A stretch of 64,000 nucleotides of DNA from Leptospiraceae bacterium (GTDB taxonomy: Bacteria > Spirochaetota > Leptospiria > Leptospirales > Leptospiraceae), in assembly GCA_024233865.1 (NCBI GenBank), contig JACKPA010000005.1, positions 238,717 through 302,716 of the forward strand, in the 5' to 3' direction. How positions within the stretch are numbered: the stretch's first letter is position 1; every line of letters starts with the position of its first letter. Below, one piece after another: positions 27,811-37,355 of this stretch. The position numbers were made by a program, and so were the translations under genes. Below the pieces are notes generated by a model, which worked only from the letters and a program-made list of their open reading frames with translations, was not told where the DNA came from and searched no databases.

Positions 27811-28686
27811 ATGGCAGTATTAGTTGATAAAAATACAAGAGTTGTAGTTCAAGGAATTACAGGAAAAGAGGGTTCGTTTCATACCTCTCAGATGATTGAA
27901 TATGGTACGAAGATAGTAGCCGGAGTTACTCCGGGAAAAGGTGGTCAAAAAAGTGAGCACGGTGTTCCGATTTTTAATACCTTAAAAGATGCCGTACAAA
28001 AAGAAGGGGCAAATGTGAGTGTAATTTTTGTTCCACCTCCTTTTGCTGCGGATGCAATTATTGAGGGAGTTTTTGCAGGGCTTCCTCTTATTGTATGTAT
28101 AACGGAAGGAATTCCTGTTCATGATATGATGAAAGCATGGAGTGTATTGAAAAATTCAAATACCAGGTTGGTAGGGCCGAACTGCCCTGGAGTAATTACA
28201 CCCGAACAATGTAAAATTGGGATTATGCCCGGTTTTATTCACAAAGCTGGAAAAGTTGGTGTGGTATCCAGGTCTGGCACATTGACTTATGAAGCAGTCG
28301 GACAATTAAGCAATGTTGGTTTGGGACAGTCTACTTGTATCGGAATCGGTGGTGACCCAATCATTGGAACGACTCACACGGACGCTTTAAAACTGTTGAA
28401 TGATGATCCGGATACAGAAGGTATTGTGATGATCGGTGAGATTGGGGGAACTGCGGAAGAAGAAGCAGCAGCTTTTGCCAAAGCACACATTAAAAAACCT
28501 ATAGTGGGTTTTATTGCTGGACAAACAGCTCCACCGGGAAAACGTATGGGACATGCCGGAGCGATAATCAGCGGTGGAATGGGAACTGCCGAATCCAAAA
28601 TGAAAGCAATGAGCGAAGCTGGAATTCACGTTTGTAAATCCCCGGCTGACCTTGGAACAACTATGAAAAAGGTTTTAGGAAAATAA
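27811..28686 (+). CDS. sucD: Succinate-CoA ligase, alpha subunit
   Basis: CoA-binding, phosphohistidine-carrying subunit. Visible motifs are VQGITGKEGSFHT near the start, GPNCPGVITP near residue 127 and the active-site MGHAGAIISGG near 248. The 291-residue length is standard. It is co-transcribed with sucC (13-base gap). The TolC-like gene follows 22 bases later, so the operon may continue into envelope genes. Confidence 0.98.
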   Translation: MAVLVDKNTRVVVQGITGKEGSFHTSQMIEYGTKIVAGVTPGKGGQKSEHGVPIFNTLKDAVQKEGANVSVIFVPPPFAADAIIEGVFAGLPLIVCITEGIPVHDMMKAWSVLKNSNTRLVGPNCPGVITPEQCKIGIMPGFIHKAGKVGVVSRSGTLTYEAVGQLSNVGLGQSTCIGIGGDPIIGTTHTDALKLLNDDPDTEGIVMIGEIGGTAEEEAAAFAKAHIKKPIVGFIAGQTAPPGKRMGHAGAIISGGMGTAESKMKAMSEAGIHVCKSPADLGTTMKKVLGK

Positions 28687-28708
28687 ATTAGTATTTAGGT
28701 AGGTATTT

Positions 28709-30337
28709 ATGAATCGAATTTATTTGGCATTTTTGATTTTAGGTTTGTTTGCTTTTTCTCCTCTTATATCCCAAGATATAAAATCGGGAAAAAAAGAACC
28801 TGTTAAAAAGGTGGAAACCAAAGAAAAAGCAAAAAAAAGAGAAGCTTCGTCTACGGATTCCAAGCCAATCAAAATTGACAAGTTATCTGTAAAAGAAGCT
28901 GTACAAAGGTCTTTGGAAGTCAATCCAACCATTCAAAATCTAAAATATGAAATCATAAAATCGGATTCTGCCTACCTAAAAAATGAATCCAAATATGCTT
29001 GGAGGGTTATTGGGGATGTTGATTTGCAAAAATCAGTATTACCTTTTAACCGGGCAAACTATCTTTCAGGAACAAAATCTCAAACGGATATTTTCAGTGG
29101 AGGAGTTGACAAACTATTTGCAACAACAGGGACCTATTTTAAACTAACGGCAAGTCATCAAAGGTTTGACTCTAACGCGTTTGAAAATCCTCTGCAAACT
29201 CCACCTGGTTTTGGTGCTTTGGGAGTTCAGCAACTTTATACGGGAGCAATTACAGCATTATTAAGCCAGGATTTATTAAAAAATTTCTTTGGAATCCAGA
29301 TGCGAAACCAAGAAAAGATTTTAAAAAATCAAGCAATTATTATCCGGGAGGAAATGTCTTATAATATTGCCGGAACAGTCGTACAAACCCTTGTTGATTA
29401 TTGGACTTACCTTGTTTCGGATAGTTCCGTTGATACCTTTGAGAAACTAAGCAAAAATACCAGACACATTCGCAACCTAACAATTCAAAAAACGAAATTA
29501 GGTTTGGCAGAACGTTTTGAGATCAATCAATGGAATGCTGTGCTATCTCAATCCGAAAACCAATTGGAAAATTCAAAATTAGAAAAAGAAAAAAACAGAA
29601 AAAAATTAATCCGAGTTTTGAATCTGACGGAAGATTCTGAAATCGGAGGAATCGAAGAGTTAACCGAAGATTTACCTCCGGGATTAGATGTAGAAAAAGA
29701 TCTGGACTATGCCTTTCAAAATCGATCTGATTGGAAAAAAATAAAGCTACAAAAAGAAAGTTCGGACTTAGGCATACAAATCGCAGAAAATGAAGCTCTT
29801 CCTTCTTTAAAAGTGACCGGAAGCTACGCTTTGAAAGGACAAAATTTTAACTCACCTCAGAAGAACTTTACGGATGGTTCAGCCGGCATTCCTTCTGCCA
29901 GATTTTTTGAAGCAATAGGTTCCGCTAAGCTAGTATACCCTATTATGGACCAAGGCATAAAAGCTGGAATTCGAGACGCACATATACAAAAACGACAAGT
30001 AAATATCCAAGAAGAGGATTTGCGTAGGGAAATTACGGATGATGTAATTACCAGGCACAACGCGGTTATTTCTAGCCATAAAGTCTTAAAAAGCTCTGTA
30101 AAAATGAGAAAAGAAGCCGAAAGCTATTATAACGGACTTCTAGCAAGCTTCCGAAAAGGACGGTTTACGGCAGTTGCGGTTAAAAATGCTTTGGATACTC
30201 TTGTTCAATACCAATTGCAAGAAATGCAAGCAAAAATCAACTTCAACATCAACCTAATGAGATACGAATTGGCAAAAAATTCGCTCTTCAAAAAATTTGA
30301 CGTTGATCTAGATAAATTGTTACCTGTTGTACAGTGA
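28709..30337 (+). CDS. TolC-family outer-membrane efflux protein
   Basis: 542 residues with a signal peptide (cleavage near FSPLISQ), a short Lys-rich linker, then two repeats of long amphipathic helices. These include SVKEAVQRSLEVNPTIQNLKYE near residue 60 and a second half with IQIAENEALPSLKVTGSYALKGQ, as in TolC-type trimeric channels. AGGTAGG is a good ribosome site. No inner-membrane pump or adaptor gene is adjacent. It overlaps the next gene by 4 bases. Confidence 0.88.
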   Translation: MNRIYLAFLILGLFAFSPLISQDIKSGKKEPVKKVETKEKAKKREASSTDSKPIKIDKLSVKEAVQRSLEVNPTIQNLKYEIIKSDSAYLKNESKYAWRVIGDVDLQKSVLPFNRANYLSGTKSQTDIFSGGVDKLFATTGTYFKLTASHQRFDSNAFENPLQTPPGFGALGVQQLYTGAITALLSQDLLKNFFGIQMRNQEKILKNQAIIIREEMSYNIAGTVVQTLVDYWTYLVSDSSVDTFEKLSKNTRHIRNLTIQKTKLGLAERFEINQWNAVLSQSENQLENSKLEKEKNRKKLIRVLNLTEDSEIGGIEELTEDLPPGLDVEKDLDYAFQNRSDWKKIKLQKESSDLGIQIAENEALPSLKVTGSYALKGQNFNSPQKNFTDGSAGIPSARFFEAIGSAKLVYPIMDQGIKAGIRDAHIQKRQVNIQEEDLRREITDDVITRHNAVISSHKVLKSSVKMRKEAESYYNGLLASFRKGRFTAVAVKNALDTLVQYQLQEMQAKINFNINLMRYELAKNSLFKKFDVDLDKLLPVVQ

Positions 30338-31230
30338 ATAGAAGCAAGCTATTTTTAATAATATCATTTGTTTTGTTTATTGTTTGTATTGGAATCTATT
30401 TTGCATTTGATTTCAGACCTTTGGAAGATAGGCTTTCTATTTATTTGGAAGAAAAGAATTACAAAGACATTCTGAAAATTGCAGGGAAAAAAGATTTTCA
30501 AAGTCAGAGCATATTATCTATCGCTTCCCTAGCCTTAACAAGGTATGAGACAGAGATAAATTCCCAATGTCATGGCGATTCCAAAGGGCTGATTGAGTTT
30601 GGTGAAAACTTAAAAAAATTAGGCTTGAATTCCAAAATAGTTCAAAGAGGGCAATTGCCATACCTCAAAATCGAAGATATATACTATAGAAAACTCAAAA
30701 ATAACACCTACTACCAAACAAAGGTTATTTTGGAGAAATTTAAGTATAGCATAGGAACCAATACAGAAGAAGAGAATATTAATTCCTTTTTAATTCTTTT
30801 GGGACGTGACCCGAGACCTTTTATCCCTGAATTTTCAGAGCTTGTAATTGAGTTTTTAAAAAGGCATACACTATCAGGATTTTCTGAAAATGATGGAAGT
30901 AATTTTCTGAATCTTCTTTATTATTTGGCTAACAGAGTAGAGTCGGATATTAAAAGTAGGTTTGCTCTGAATATCGGGGATGAAATCAATGTAAGAACAG
31001 GACCAGGACTTGAACATTCTATCATAGACAAAATATCCAAAGAGGAAGTTTTGCTTCGTTTGGAAGTAGACCCGGCGCAGCACAAAATTTCCAATGACCT
31101 TGGAAACTGGGTTTATGTTTACATTTTTTCCAAAGATACAAAAGCTTGGATTTTTTCTCCTTTTTTAAAAAATGTAAATCCTGATCCGACATATGGAACC
31201 AATTATACATTCAAACCTTATGACGGTTGA
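30334..31230 (+). CDS. SH3-domain membrane-anchored protein
   Basis: 298 residues from a GTG that overlaps the TolC-like stop (GTGA). One N-terminal membrane helix (about 5-25) is followed by a helical region and a bacterial SH3 domain near 215-285 (INVRTGPGLEHSIIDKI ... WVYVY ... AWIFSPFL). Such SH3 domains often bind peptidoglycan or peptides in the periplasm. Coupling to the TolC-like gene suggests an envelope role, but the exact function is unknown. Confidence 0.75.
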   Translation: MNRSKLFLIISFVLFIVCIGIYFAFDFRPLEDRLSIYLEEKNYKDILKIAGKKDFQSQSILSIASLALTRYETEINSQCHGDSKGLIEFGENLKKLGLNSKIVQRGQLPYLKIEDIYYRKLKNNTYYQTKVILEKFKYSIGTNTEEENINSFLILLGRDPRPFIPEFSELVIEFLKRHTLSGFSENDGSNFLNLLYYLANRVESDIKSRFALNIGDEINVRTGPGLEHSIIDKISKEEVLLRLEVDPAQHKISNDLGNWVYVYIFSKDTKAWIFSPFLKNVNPDPTYGTNYTFKPYDG

Positions 31231-31271
31231 TAAACCGTGAGATACATCCTCCGCATAGTATTGGAATTTCT

Positions 31272-31300
31272 AACGTAGGGTTCAAAGCCCTACGTTTTCT
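31272..31300. terminator. Bidirectional intrinsic terminator
   Basis: AACGTAGGG (31272-31280) pairs perfectly with CCCTACGTT (31288-31296) around a seven-base loop, with TTCTTT after it. It lies between the convergent SH3-protein and Uma2 genes. Confidence 0.75.
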
Positions 31301-31317
31301 TTAAGAGGGCAAAACTG

Positions 31318-32151
31318 TTAAAGACTAGCAACTTTCTTAATATAATCCAGAGAAACACCAAAGTCTTCTGCTATTTCTTCAAAAGTTGATTTACCCCTTT
31401 GGATGACCTTTTTGATAGATAATTCTAACTGATTTTCAACCTTTTCAGCTCTATTTTCAGCCTTTTCTTTCTCCTTTTCAGCCTTTTCTTTCTCTTTTTC
31501 AGCTTTCTCTTTCAATTCCCATACTTCTTCATACTTGACTAAAACTTTGCCCTTGTATAATACCTCTAACTTTACTCCATCACGCCAATCATCCATGGAT
31601 ATTTCTTGTAAGCTCAAGCCCTTTATCATCTTACTGCTATATTTCCCATTTCTTTTGGCTACCGGTATATATTGGTAGCCGTCAAAGGAATAGTACTCAA
31701 TTACCCGATTGTCTGACGCTTTCGGATACACCAGCACAAATTCAGGCACTCTGTTGTATTCATTCAATGCCTTCATCAGAACGGTATCTTTGAACTCTTT
31801 TCGCTTCCTTTCCATGCTTACTACTTCCAAAGAAAACAGTAAATCTTCAGACGTGACCCTGGATATATCTGAATTTTTGGATACACAAAGGTCGGGATAA
31901 ATAACTTTCTGATTTTTATCCTTGATAGGTTTTTGAATGAGATACCAAACAGGATGATCGGAAATAGAACTGAGTTTTAAGTCTTTGGCGATATATTTAA
32001 AACAATAAGATAAGTAATTGATAGCGATTTCATGTTCTATAGACTGTGGCATTTTTAATTCGTCGTCGTAATAAGGGATTCCGGAACCAAAATTTTTGTG
32101 TTCCAGACGCTGTATAGATGGTCTTTCTGTTTGAATTGCCCGTGTAGACAT
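31318..32151 (-). CDS. Uma2-family PD-(D/E)XK nuclease-like protein
   Basis: The central part (about residues 30-190) fits the Uma2 (DUF820) fold, with the VIYPDLCV and LLFSLEVVS strand pair that normally carries the catalytic Asp and Glu. A charged coiled coil follows (repeats of EKAEKEK, about 205-245), then a C-terminal helix-turn-helix-like tail (STFEEIAEDFGVSLDYIKKV). The start at 32151 (MSTRAIQTERP) is preferred over one 72 bases upstream. Cellular role unknown; many copies are common in genomes rich in accessory nucleases. Confidence 0.8.
   Translation of the reverse strand: MSTRAIQTERPSIQRLEHKNFGSGIPYYDDELKMPQSIEHEIAINYLSYCFKYIAKDLKLSSISDHPVWYLIQKPIKDKNQKVIYPDLCVSKNSDISRVTSEDLLFSLEVVSMERKRKEFKDTVLMKALNEYNRVPEFVLVYPKASDNRVIEYYSFDGYQYIPVAKRNGKYSSKMIKGLSLQEISMDDWRDGVKLEVLYKGKVLVKYEEVWELKEKAEKEKEKAEKEKEKAENRAEKVENQLELSIKKVIQRGKSTFEEIAEDFGVSLDYIKKVASL
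31454..31516 (-). repeat. Three 21-base tandem repeats inside the Uma2 gene
   Basis: Three 21-base units (TTTTCAGCCTTTTCTTTCTC-type on the plus strand), each encoding a KEKAEKE heptad of the coiled coil. Slippage here would change coiled-coil length in steps of seven residues without breaking the frame. Confidence 0.8.
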
Positions 32152-32495
32152 GATTTTATAGGTGTGAAAAATAATGATTTTGTCAAGATAAAAAGTTGAT
32201 GGGAAGCTTTTAAAAAAACTCACTTTGTTTTAAAAAACGAGTATTTTTAGTCAATAAATTTATTTTCAAGGGACATCCCTGAAAGCTTCCGTTTTGAAAT
32301 TCCGAAGGAGGACATTAACTTTTAAAAAGGAAATTTTTGGGTCTTTTGAATTACTCGTATAGTCATATCTAAATTAACATCAAAAACAGTGCTTAGCATT
32401 ACGTAAATAAATCTATTGACGATTTGTTATTAAATTGAATCATAGGTTGTAATAAAATTTTTCCATTAGGTGTGATTTTTTATAGTTATACTGCC
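32152..32495. other. Intergenic region between divergent genes
   Basis: It holds a small imperfect hairpin (32264-32284) and an orphan AAGGAGG at 32305-32311 with no start codon after it. No gene or RNA was recognised. It must contain the promoters of the Uma2 and receptor-like genes. Confidence 0.45.
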
Positions 32496-33137
32496 ATGCT
32501 TACTATAGAACAGGATATAAAAGAATTCAATTATATTGAGATCATTGACATCAATGAATCTATCAAAAAAATATCCGATTTATCGTTTAAAGTCAGGCTA
32601 CGAGCTCTTAATACTCTAATATCTTCTAACCGGAATGAATCTATTACTGGATTTTCTACTTTATCTTTTGAACTAATTCAATTTAGCCGAAAATTGGAAG
32701 ATAAAACCGAGATTTTAAAAAGTTTGATCTATGACATACTTCTCAATTCAACCAATAAGAAAAAAATAGATAAAACCACTGATCTTTTTATCCGAGCCAA
32801 TGATATTCTGATATTACATCTAGATGATAAAGTAGCTGAAAGTATAGATATACTTCAATATATACAAAATAAAAACCAAAATGAGAAACAAATCATAGCA
32901 GGCACTTTGTTTAATGACATTAAAAATTTACTCAAAAACATTAAAACAATTCTCAAGCTTTGTTCTACCGGAAAAACTATCGCAATGCTTGCAAAAATCG
33001 AATCTGCTTATATGAAAGTTAATAAATCTATTTATCTTCAGCTAGCGGAAGATGTTTCTGACTATCTTACAGAAGCTGAAACCACACTAAAATCAATACA
33101 ATCTTATATCTTGAAACAATACAATGAAAAAGTTTGA
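32496..33137 (+). CDS. Small receptor-like helical protein partnered with ODP
   Basis: 213 residues, all helical, without membrane segments. Residues about 28-60 (RLRALNTLISSNRNESITGF...FELIQFSRK) align with the tip hairpin of methyl-accepting chemotaxis proteins (LALNAxIEAARAGE..GRGF..VA.EV). The ALN and GF positions are kept, but most Glu/Ala contacts are lost and there is one gap. The gene overlaps the ODP sensor gene by 14 bases. In Treponema denticola an ODP di-iron protein works with a soluble receptor, so this may be a degenerate or minimal receptor for it. The start at 32496 is preferred to a GTG at 32472. Confidence 0.5.
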   Translation: MLTIEQDIKEFNYIEIIDINESIKKISDLSFKVRLRALNTLISSNRNESITGFSTLSFELIQFSRKLEDKTEILKSLIYDILLNSTNKKKIDKTTDLFIRANDILILHLDDKVAESIDILQYIQNKNQNEKQIIAGTLFNDIKNLLKNIKTILKLCSTGKTIAMLAKIESAYMKVNKSIYLQLAEDVSDYLTEAETTLKSIQSYILKQYNEKV

Positions 33138-33867
33138 ATATATTTTTACAGAAGGCGATCATAAATGGGCGGTTGTCTCTAGGGACCCTGATAAAGCAAA
33201 TCATATAATAGATACCAATGAATATCTCATTTTAGATAATAATGAAATAATTATTACCGACCCTGGGGGAGTAGAAATTTTTCCGTCTGTTTTTAGTTCC
33301 ATTAGTAGAGAAATTAACCCTAAAAATATCAAGTATATATTTGCATCCCACCAGGACCCGGATATAATATCTTCTTTGAGTCTTTGGTTGGAAGTAAATT
33401 CGGAAATAAAGTGCTATACTAGTTGGATATGGAATACTTTTTTGCCCCATTTCGGAGGAAACGAGAAGACGTTTATTTCAATCCCAGATAAAGGGCAAGT
33501 AATACAATTTAACACCATCGAATTGGAAGTTATTCCTGCTCATTATTTACATTCTTCCGGAAATTTCCATCTTTACGATCCTAAAGCTAAAATTTTGTTC
33601 TCCGGAGATATTGGTGCTGCCTTACTCCCTTTTGGAAATCGAGAAAGTCTTTTTGTTGGAGATTTTGACGAACATATAAAATATGCCACTAAATTTCACC
33701 AAAGGTGGATGGGTTCCAATGAAGCGAAAAATAGTTGGTGTGAGCATGTTAGTAAATTGCCTATTGAAATGTTATGTCCACAGCATGGACTGATTTATGC
33801 CGGAAAAGACGTGGGACGATTTATCAATTGGTTTTTCGAACTAGAAGTTGGAATCACATCCGATTAA
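33124..33867 (+). CDS. ODP-type di-iron metallo-beta-lactamase-fold oxygen sensor
   Basis: 247-residue metallo-beta-lactamase-fold protein of the flavodiiron/ODP group without a flavodoxin domain. Likely iron ligands are H76, D78 and D80 (HQDPD), H143 (HYLHSSGN), D162 (FSGDIG) and H221 (CPQHGL). GDFDEHIKYATKFH is a typical helix of the group. The family member in Treponema denticola senses oxygen and iron for chemotaxis. Overlap with the receptor-like gene and a 3-base gap to a symporter gene suggest one transcript. Sensory rather than catalytic function is inference. Confidence 0.85.
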   Translation: MKKFEYIFTEGDHKWAVVSRDPDKANHIIDTNEYLILDNNEIIITDPGGVEIFPSVFSSISREINPKNIKYIFASHQDPDIISSLSLWLEVNSEIKCYTSWIWNTFLPHFGGNEKTFISIPDKGQVIQFNTIELEVIPAHYLHSSGNFHLYDPKAKILFSGDIGAALLPFGNRESLFVGDFDEHIKYATKFHQRWMGSNEAKNSWCEHVSKLPIEMLCPQHGLIYAGKDVGRFINWFFELEVGITSD

Positions 33868-33870
33868 ATT

Positions 33871-35331
33871 ATGAATTTCCAACTGATTGATTTTTTAGTT
33901 TTGCTCACCTATCTCTTGGGGATAACCTTTATAGGATTATTCCAAAAAGGAAAGCTTGATTCTTACCAAAATTTTTTCCTTGCCAATAAAGAGTTGCCTT
34001 GGCAAGCGATTATGCTTTCCATTGTAGCAACGGAAACCTCAAGTTTGACTTTTTTAAGTGTTCCTGGCATGTCTTACAAAAACGATTTTGCCTTTTTACA
34101 GGTCGCTTTCGGATACATTCTTGGTCGGATTTTTGTAGCATACCTTATCTTTCCTCTCTATGCTACCGGAAAGTATTCTTCTATTTATGAATGGGTTGGA
34201 GAAAACTTTGGCATTTCCACACAAAAATCCATATCAGGTGTTTTTTTGCTATCAAGGGTTTTGGCAGACGGTGTAAGGCTCTATGTAACTTCCATTCCTA
34301 TTACCTTTATATTGCAAGGCTACTTTCCGGAATATTCTTACACAACCATAAATATTTTTTCTTTATCCCTAATATCTGCCACCACAATCCTTTATACGGT
34401 ATCTGGAGGATTTCGAGCGGTTGTCATAACCGATTCCTTACAGTTTTTTATTTATATTATAGGTGGTTGTTTTACCTTATTTTTTTTACTTTCTCAACTA
34501 AGAAACTTGGGATATACGGACTTTTTCATAACAGGTAATTTTCAAAAATTTAAAATTTTCCATGGTTTGGAAGGAAGTTTTTTACAATCTGCTTACTTTT
34601 TTCCAACTGCAATTTTTGGAGGAATGTTGCTTTCGATAGGATCACATGGTGTAGACCAAATGTTTGCCCAAAGGCTTCTTGCTTGTAAAAACCAAAAACA
34701 AGGAAGGTATGCCCTTATTGGTTCGGGAATTTTGGTTTTTTTCCAATTTTTGTTATTTTTAGTGATTGGAGTTTTGCTTTTCTACTTTTATAAAGACAAC
34801 AGTATTTTACCAGATAAAGTTTTTTCCAAATACATGGTAGAAAATATTCCTTCTCCTATTCTGGGTTTGATTGTTGCTGCTATTTTTGCAAGTGCCATGT
34901 CGACGCTTTCAAGTTCCATTAATTCTTTGTCTTTATCGGTTATTGTTGATTGGGGAGAAAAATTATTTGCTTCTCAAAATCAACTAAAAAATTCTAAAAT
35001 AATTAGCATTTTTTGGGGTGGGGTATTGTTTTTGAGTGCCTTAATTCCACATTTTTTATCTGAAAAAATTTTAGATAGTTTACTGGAGCTTGGGTTAAAA
35101 ATTACTTCTTTTACTCTTGGACCAATGATTGGAATTTTTTTATTAGGAACATTTTATTCCAGAGGAAAAATATCCCTCCAACCTAAAACCCTAATTAAAG
35201 CTTTATTTTTAGGAGTTTTGTCGGTTATAGCTTTTTCTTATTTTTTCCAACCAGGTTTTACTTTGGTAATTCCTCTTGGAATTTTGATTTTTTATATGTA
35301 TTTGCTTATTTTTAAAATATCCAATCTATAA
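33871..35331 (+). CDS. Sodium:solute symporter family protein
   Basis: 486 residues with about 13 hydrophobic segments. SSS-family hallmarks are a FLANKELPWQAIMLSIVATETSSLTFLSVPGMSY block near residues 34-70, GGFRAVVITDSLQF near 177 and ASAMSTLSSSINSLS near 340, which includes the sodium-site serines. The substrate cannot be deduced. It begins 3 bases after the ODP stop, so it may be oxygen-linked or simply co-transcribed. Confidence 0.9.
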   Translation: MNFQLIDFLVLLTYLLGITFIGLFQKGKLDSYQNFFLANKELPWQAIMLSIVATETSSLTFLSVPGMSYKNDFAFLQVAFGYILGRIFVAYLIFPLYATGKYSSIYEWVGENFGISTQKSISGVFLLSRVLADGVRLYVTSIPITFILQGYFPEYSYTTINIFSLSLISATTILYTVSGGFRAVVITDSLQFFIYIIGGCFTLFFLLSQLRNLGYTDFFITGNFQKFKIFHGLEGSFLQSAYFFPTAIFGGMLLSIGSHGVDQMFAQRLLACKNQKQGRYALIGSGILVFFQFLLFLVIGVLLFYFYKDNSILPDKVFSKYMVENIPSPILGLIVAAIFASAMSTLSSSINSLSLSVIVDWGEKLFASQNQLKNSKIISIFWGGVLFLSALIPHFLSEKILDSLLELGLKITSFTLGPMIGIFLLGTFYSRGKISLQPKTLIKALFLGVLSVIAFSYFFQPGFTLVIPLGILIFYMYLLIFKISNL

Positions 35332-35362
35332 AAATTTATTTAAACTATCTTTATATCTTAGA

Positions 35363-35390
35363 TTGACAAATAATATAATCTTATAATATT
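35363..35390 (+). promoter_or_regulatory. Candidate promoter of the his cluster
   Basis: A consensus TTGACA (35363-35368) is followed by TATAAT (35382-35387) 13 bases later, and by TAATAT (35384-35389) at a 15-base spacing. The spacing is shorter than ideal. It lies 13-40 bases before the hisB start, the natural place for the operon promoter. Confidence 0.4.
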
Positions 35391-35402
35391 TGAATAGCCG
35401 TT

Positions 35403-35981
35403 ATGGAAGAAAGAATTACTTCTGAGACCAAAATAAAGCTTTCTTTGGAACCTTATGGAAGTGGAAAGCATAAGTTTGATACCCAAATTCCCTTTTTTGA
35501 ACACATGCTTTCTCATATTTCGCTACATGGGAAAATAGATATGGACCTATGGTTGCGCGGAGACATAGGCATTGATTGCCATCATAGCGTAGAAGATACA
35601 GCTATTTTAATGGGTTCGGTATTGCAAAAAAAGTTGGGAGAAAAAAGAGGAATCCAGAGGTATGGGCATTTTAATTTGACCATGGATGAAGTTTTAACTA
35701 CCGTAGCCGTTGATTTAGGTGGTAGGTATTATTTTAAATACACAGGACCAAAGTTAGAGGGGAAGTTTGGAATTTATGATTCCGAACTAAGCTTGGAGTT
35801 TTTGCAAAAGTTTGCCTTGAATTCTAAGATGAATCTTCATGTTTTGGTACATTATGGCGAAAATCGTCACCATATCCATGAATCAATTTTTAAAGCATTA
35901 GGTAGAGCACTGAGAATGGCAATTGCAAAAGATAGTATGTTTTTAGATTCTGTTCCTTCTACAAAAGGAGTTTTGGAATGA
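35403..35981 (+). CDS. hisB: Imidazoleglycerol-phosphate dehydratase
   Basis: Histidine biosynthesis, dehydration of imidazole glycerol phosphate. The manganese-binding motifs are FFEHML near residue 30, DCHHSVEDTAI near 60 and HHIHESIFKALGRAL near 158. The 192-residue size is that of the stand-alone enzyme without a phosphatase domain. It is first of an overlapping his set (ATGA overlap with hisH). Confidence 0.97.
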   Translation: MEERITSETKIKLSLEPYGSGKHKFDTQIPFFEHMLSHISLHGKIDMDLWLRGDIGIDCHHSVEDTAILMGSVLQKKLGEKRGIQRYGHFNLTMDEVLTTVAVDLGGRYYFKYTGPKLEGKFGIYDSELSLEFLQKFALNSKMNLHVLVHYGENRHHIHESIFKALGRALRMAIAKDSMFLDSVPSTKGVLE

Positions 35982-36607
35982 TTGCCGTGATAGATTTTGG
36001 GATGGGGAATATCCATTCTTGTTTAAAGGCAATTTCCCTATTTACTCCAGATTGTAAATTGACAAACTCCGCTTTAGATATAAAAGAAGCTAAAGGGATT
36101 ATTTTACCTGGGGATGGTGCTTTTGAAAGTGCCATGAAAAATTTGGATAAGCTTGGATTGATTAAACCTCTAAACGATTTTGTAAAAAGCGGTAGACCTA
36201 TTTTTGGAATTTGTATAGGTTATCAAATCTTTTTTGAAGAGTCAGAAGAATCTAGAGAAAAAGGAAAATTGGTAAAAGGTTTAGGCTTTATAAAAGGGAA
36301 GATAAAGTTATTTCATGGAAAACCATATAAAGTACCACACATGGGGTGGAATAAGTTAATCTTCAAAAACTCAAAAAAAGAAAAACGCCTTTTAAAAGAT
36401 GTTTCAAATGGAGCTTACATGTATTTTATTCATTCGTTTCGCCCTGTTTCGGTCAATAAAAATGCTGTTGTTGCTACCTGTAGTTATTATGAAGAAGAGT
36501 TTCCGGTAATTATTGAAAAAAATAATCTGTACGGTACCCAATTCCACCCTGAAAAATCAGACAAAGACGGATTAAAAATACTAAAAAATTTTATTGATAT
36601 CGTATGA
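35978..36607 (+). CDS. hisH: Imidazole glycerol phosphate synthase, glutaminase subunit
   Basis: Class I glutaminase feeding ammonia to HisF. The nucleophile is in GICIGYQ (the usual motif is GICLGMQ), and the His-Glu pair is in GTQFHPEKS. An early GDGAFESAM loop is also seen. It overlaps hisB and hisA by 4 bases each. The partner hisF is not in this window, since the gene after hisA is a thiol-redox protein. Confidence 0.96.
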   Translation: MIAVIDFGMGNIHSCLKAISLFTPDCKLTNSALDIKEAKGIILPGDGAFESAMKNLDKLGLIKPLNDFVKSGRPIFGICIGYQIFFEESEESREKGKLVKGLGFIKGKIKLFHGKPYKVPHMGWNKLIFKNSKKEKRLLKDVSNGAYMYFIHSFRPVSVNKNAVVATCSYYEEEFPVIIEKNNLYGTQFHPEKSDKDGLKILKNFIDIV

Positions 36608-37335
36608 AAATTATTCCGGCTATAGATTTATTGGAAAAAGAAGCGGTACGGCTTTACAAAGGTGATTATTCTCAAAAAAAGGTTTACCATAAAGAACCAT
36701 GGAAGCTTGCTGAGTCATTTTGGAACGATGGAGCTGATTTTCTTCACATTGTAGACCTTGATGCTGCTAGGAATAAAAAAGACGTTAATAAATCCGTCGT
36801 TCAAGAAATTAGAAATGCTACAAAAGCGAAAATTGAATTGGGTGGCGGAATACGAGATTTAGATACGCTTAAATTTTATGAATCCATCGGGATCGATAGA
36901 TTCATAATTGGCTCGGCTGCTGTTACAAATCCTGCTTTTTTAGATGAATCATTGGTTTATGCGGGAAATGAAAAAATTGTTGTAGGTGTGGATGCGAGAA
37001 ATGGAATTGTAAAAATCCATGGTTGGGAAAAAGATACAAATTTACATTTTACTGACTTATTGAAAAAGTTACAAACCAAAGGTGTTAAACATATTGTCTT
37101 TACCGATATTTCTAGAGATGGAACGATGCAGGGACCAAATGTAGAATCTTATAGGTATATTTTGGATAATTTTAATTTTGATCTAGTTGCATCTGGAGGT
37201 GTTTCTAGCTTGCAAGATATTTCGGAATTAGTATCTTTACCAACAAAAAAATCTTTGTTTGGAATCATAACAGGAAAAGCTATTTATGAAAATAGCTTTA
37301 GGCTTTCCGAAGCCATTAAATTTAACAAAAATTGA
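36604..37335 (+). CDS. hisA: ProFAR isomerase
   Basis: TIM-barrel isomerase of histidine synthesis. Catalytic Asp8 is in IPAIDLL and the second Asp near 128 in FTDISRDGTM. The phosphate loops GGGIRD and SGGVSS are present. The 243-residue length is standard. The stop overlaps a possible TTG start of the next gene. Confidence 0.97.
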   Translation: MKIIPAIDLLEKEAVRLYKGDYSQKKVYHKEPWKLAESFWNDGADFLHIVDLDAARNKKDVNKSVVQEIRNATKAKIELGGGIRDLDTLKFYESIGIDRFIIGSAAVTNPAFLDESLVYAGNEKIVVGVDARNGIVKIHGWEKDTNLHFTDLLKKLQTKGVKHIVFTDISRDGTMQGPNVESYRYILDNFNFDLVASGGVSSLQDISELVSLPTKKSLFGIITGKAIYENSFRLSEAIKFNKN

Positions 37336-37355
37336 AAATTTGGGATAATTCAAAT

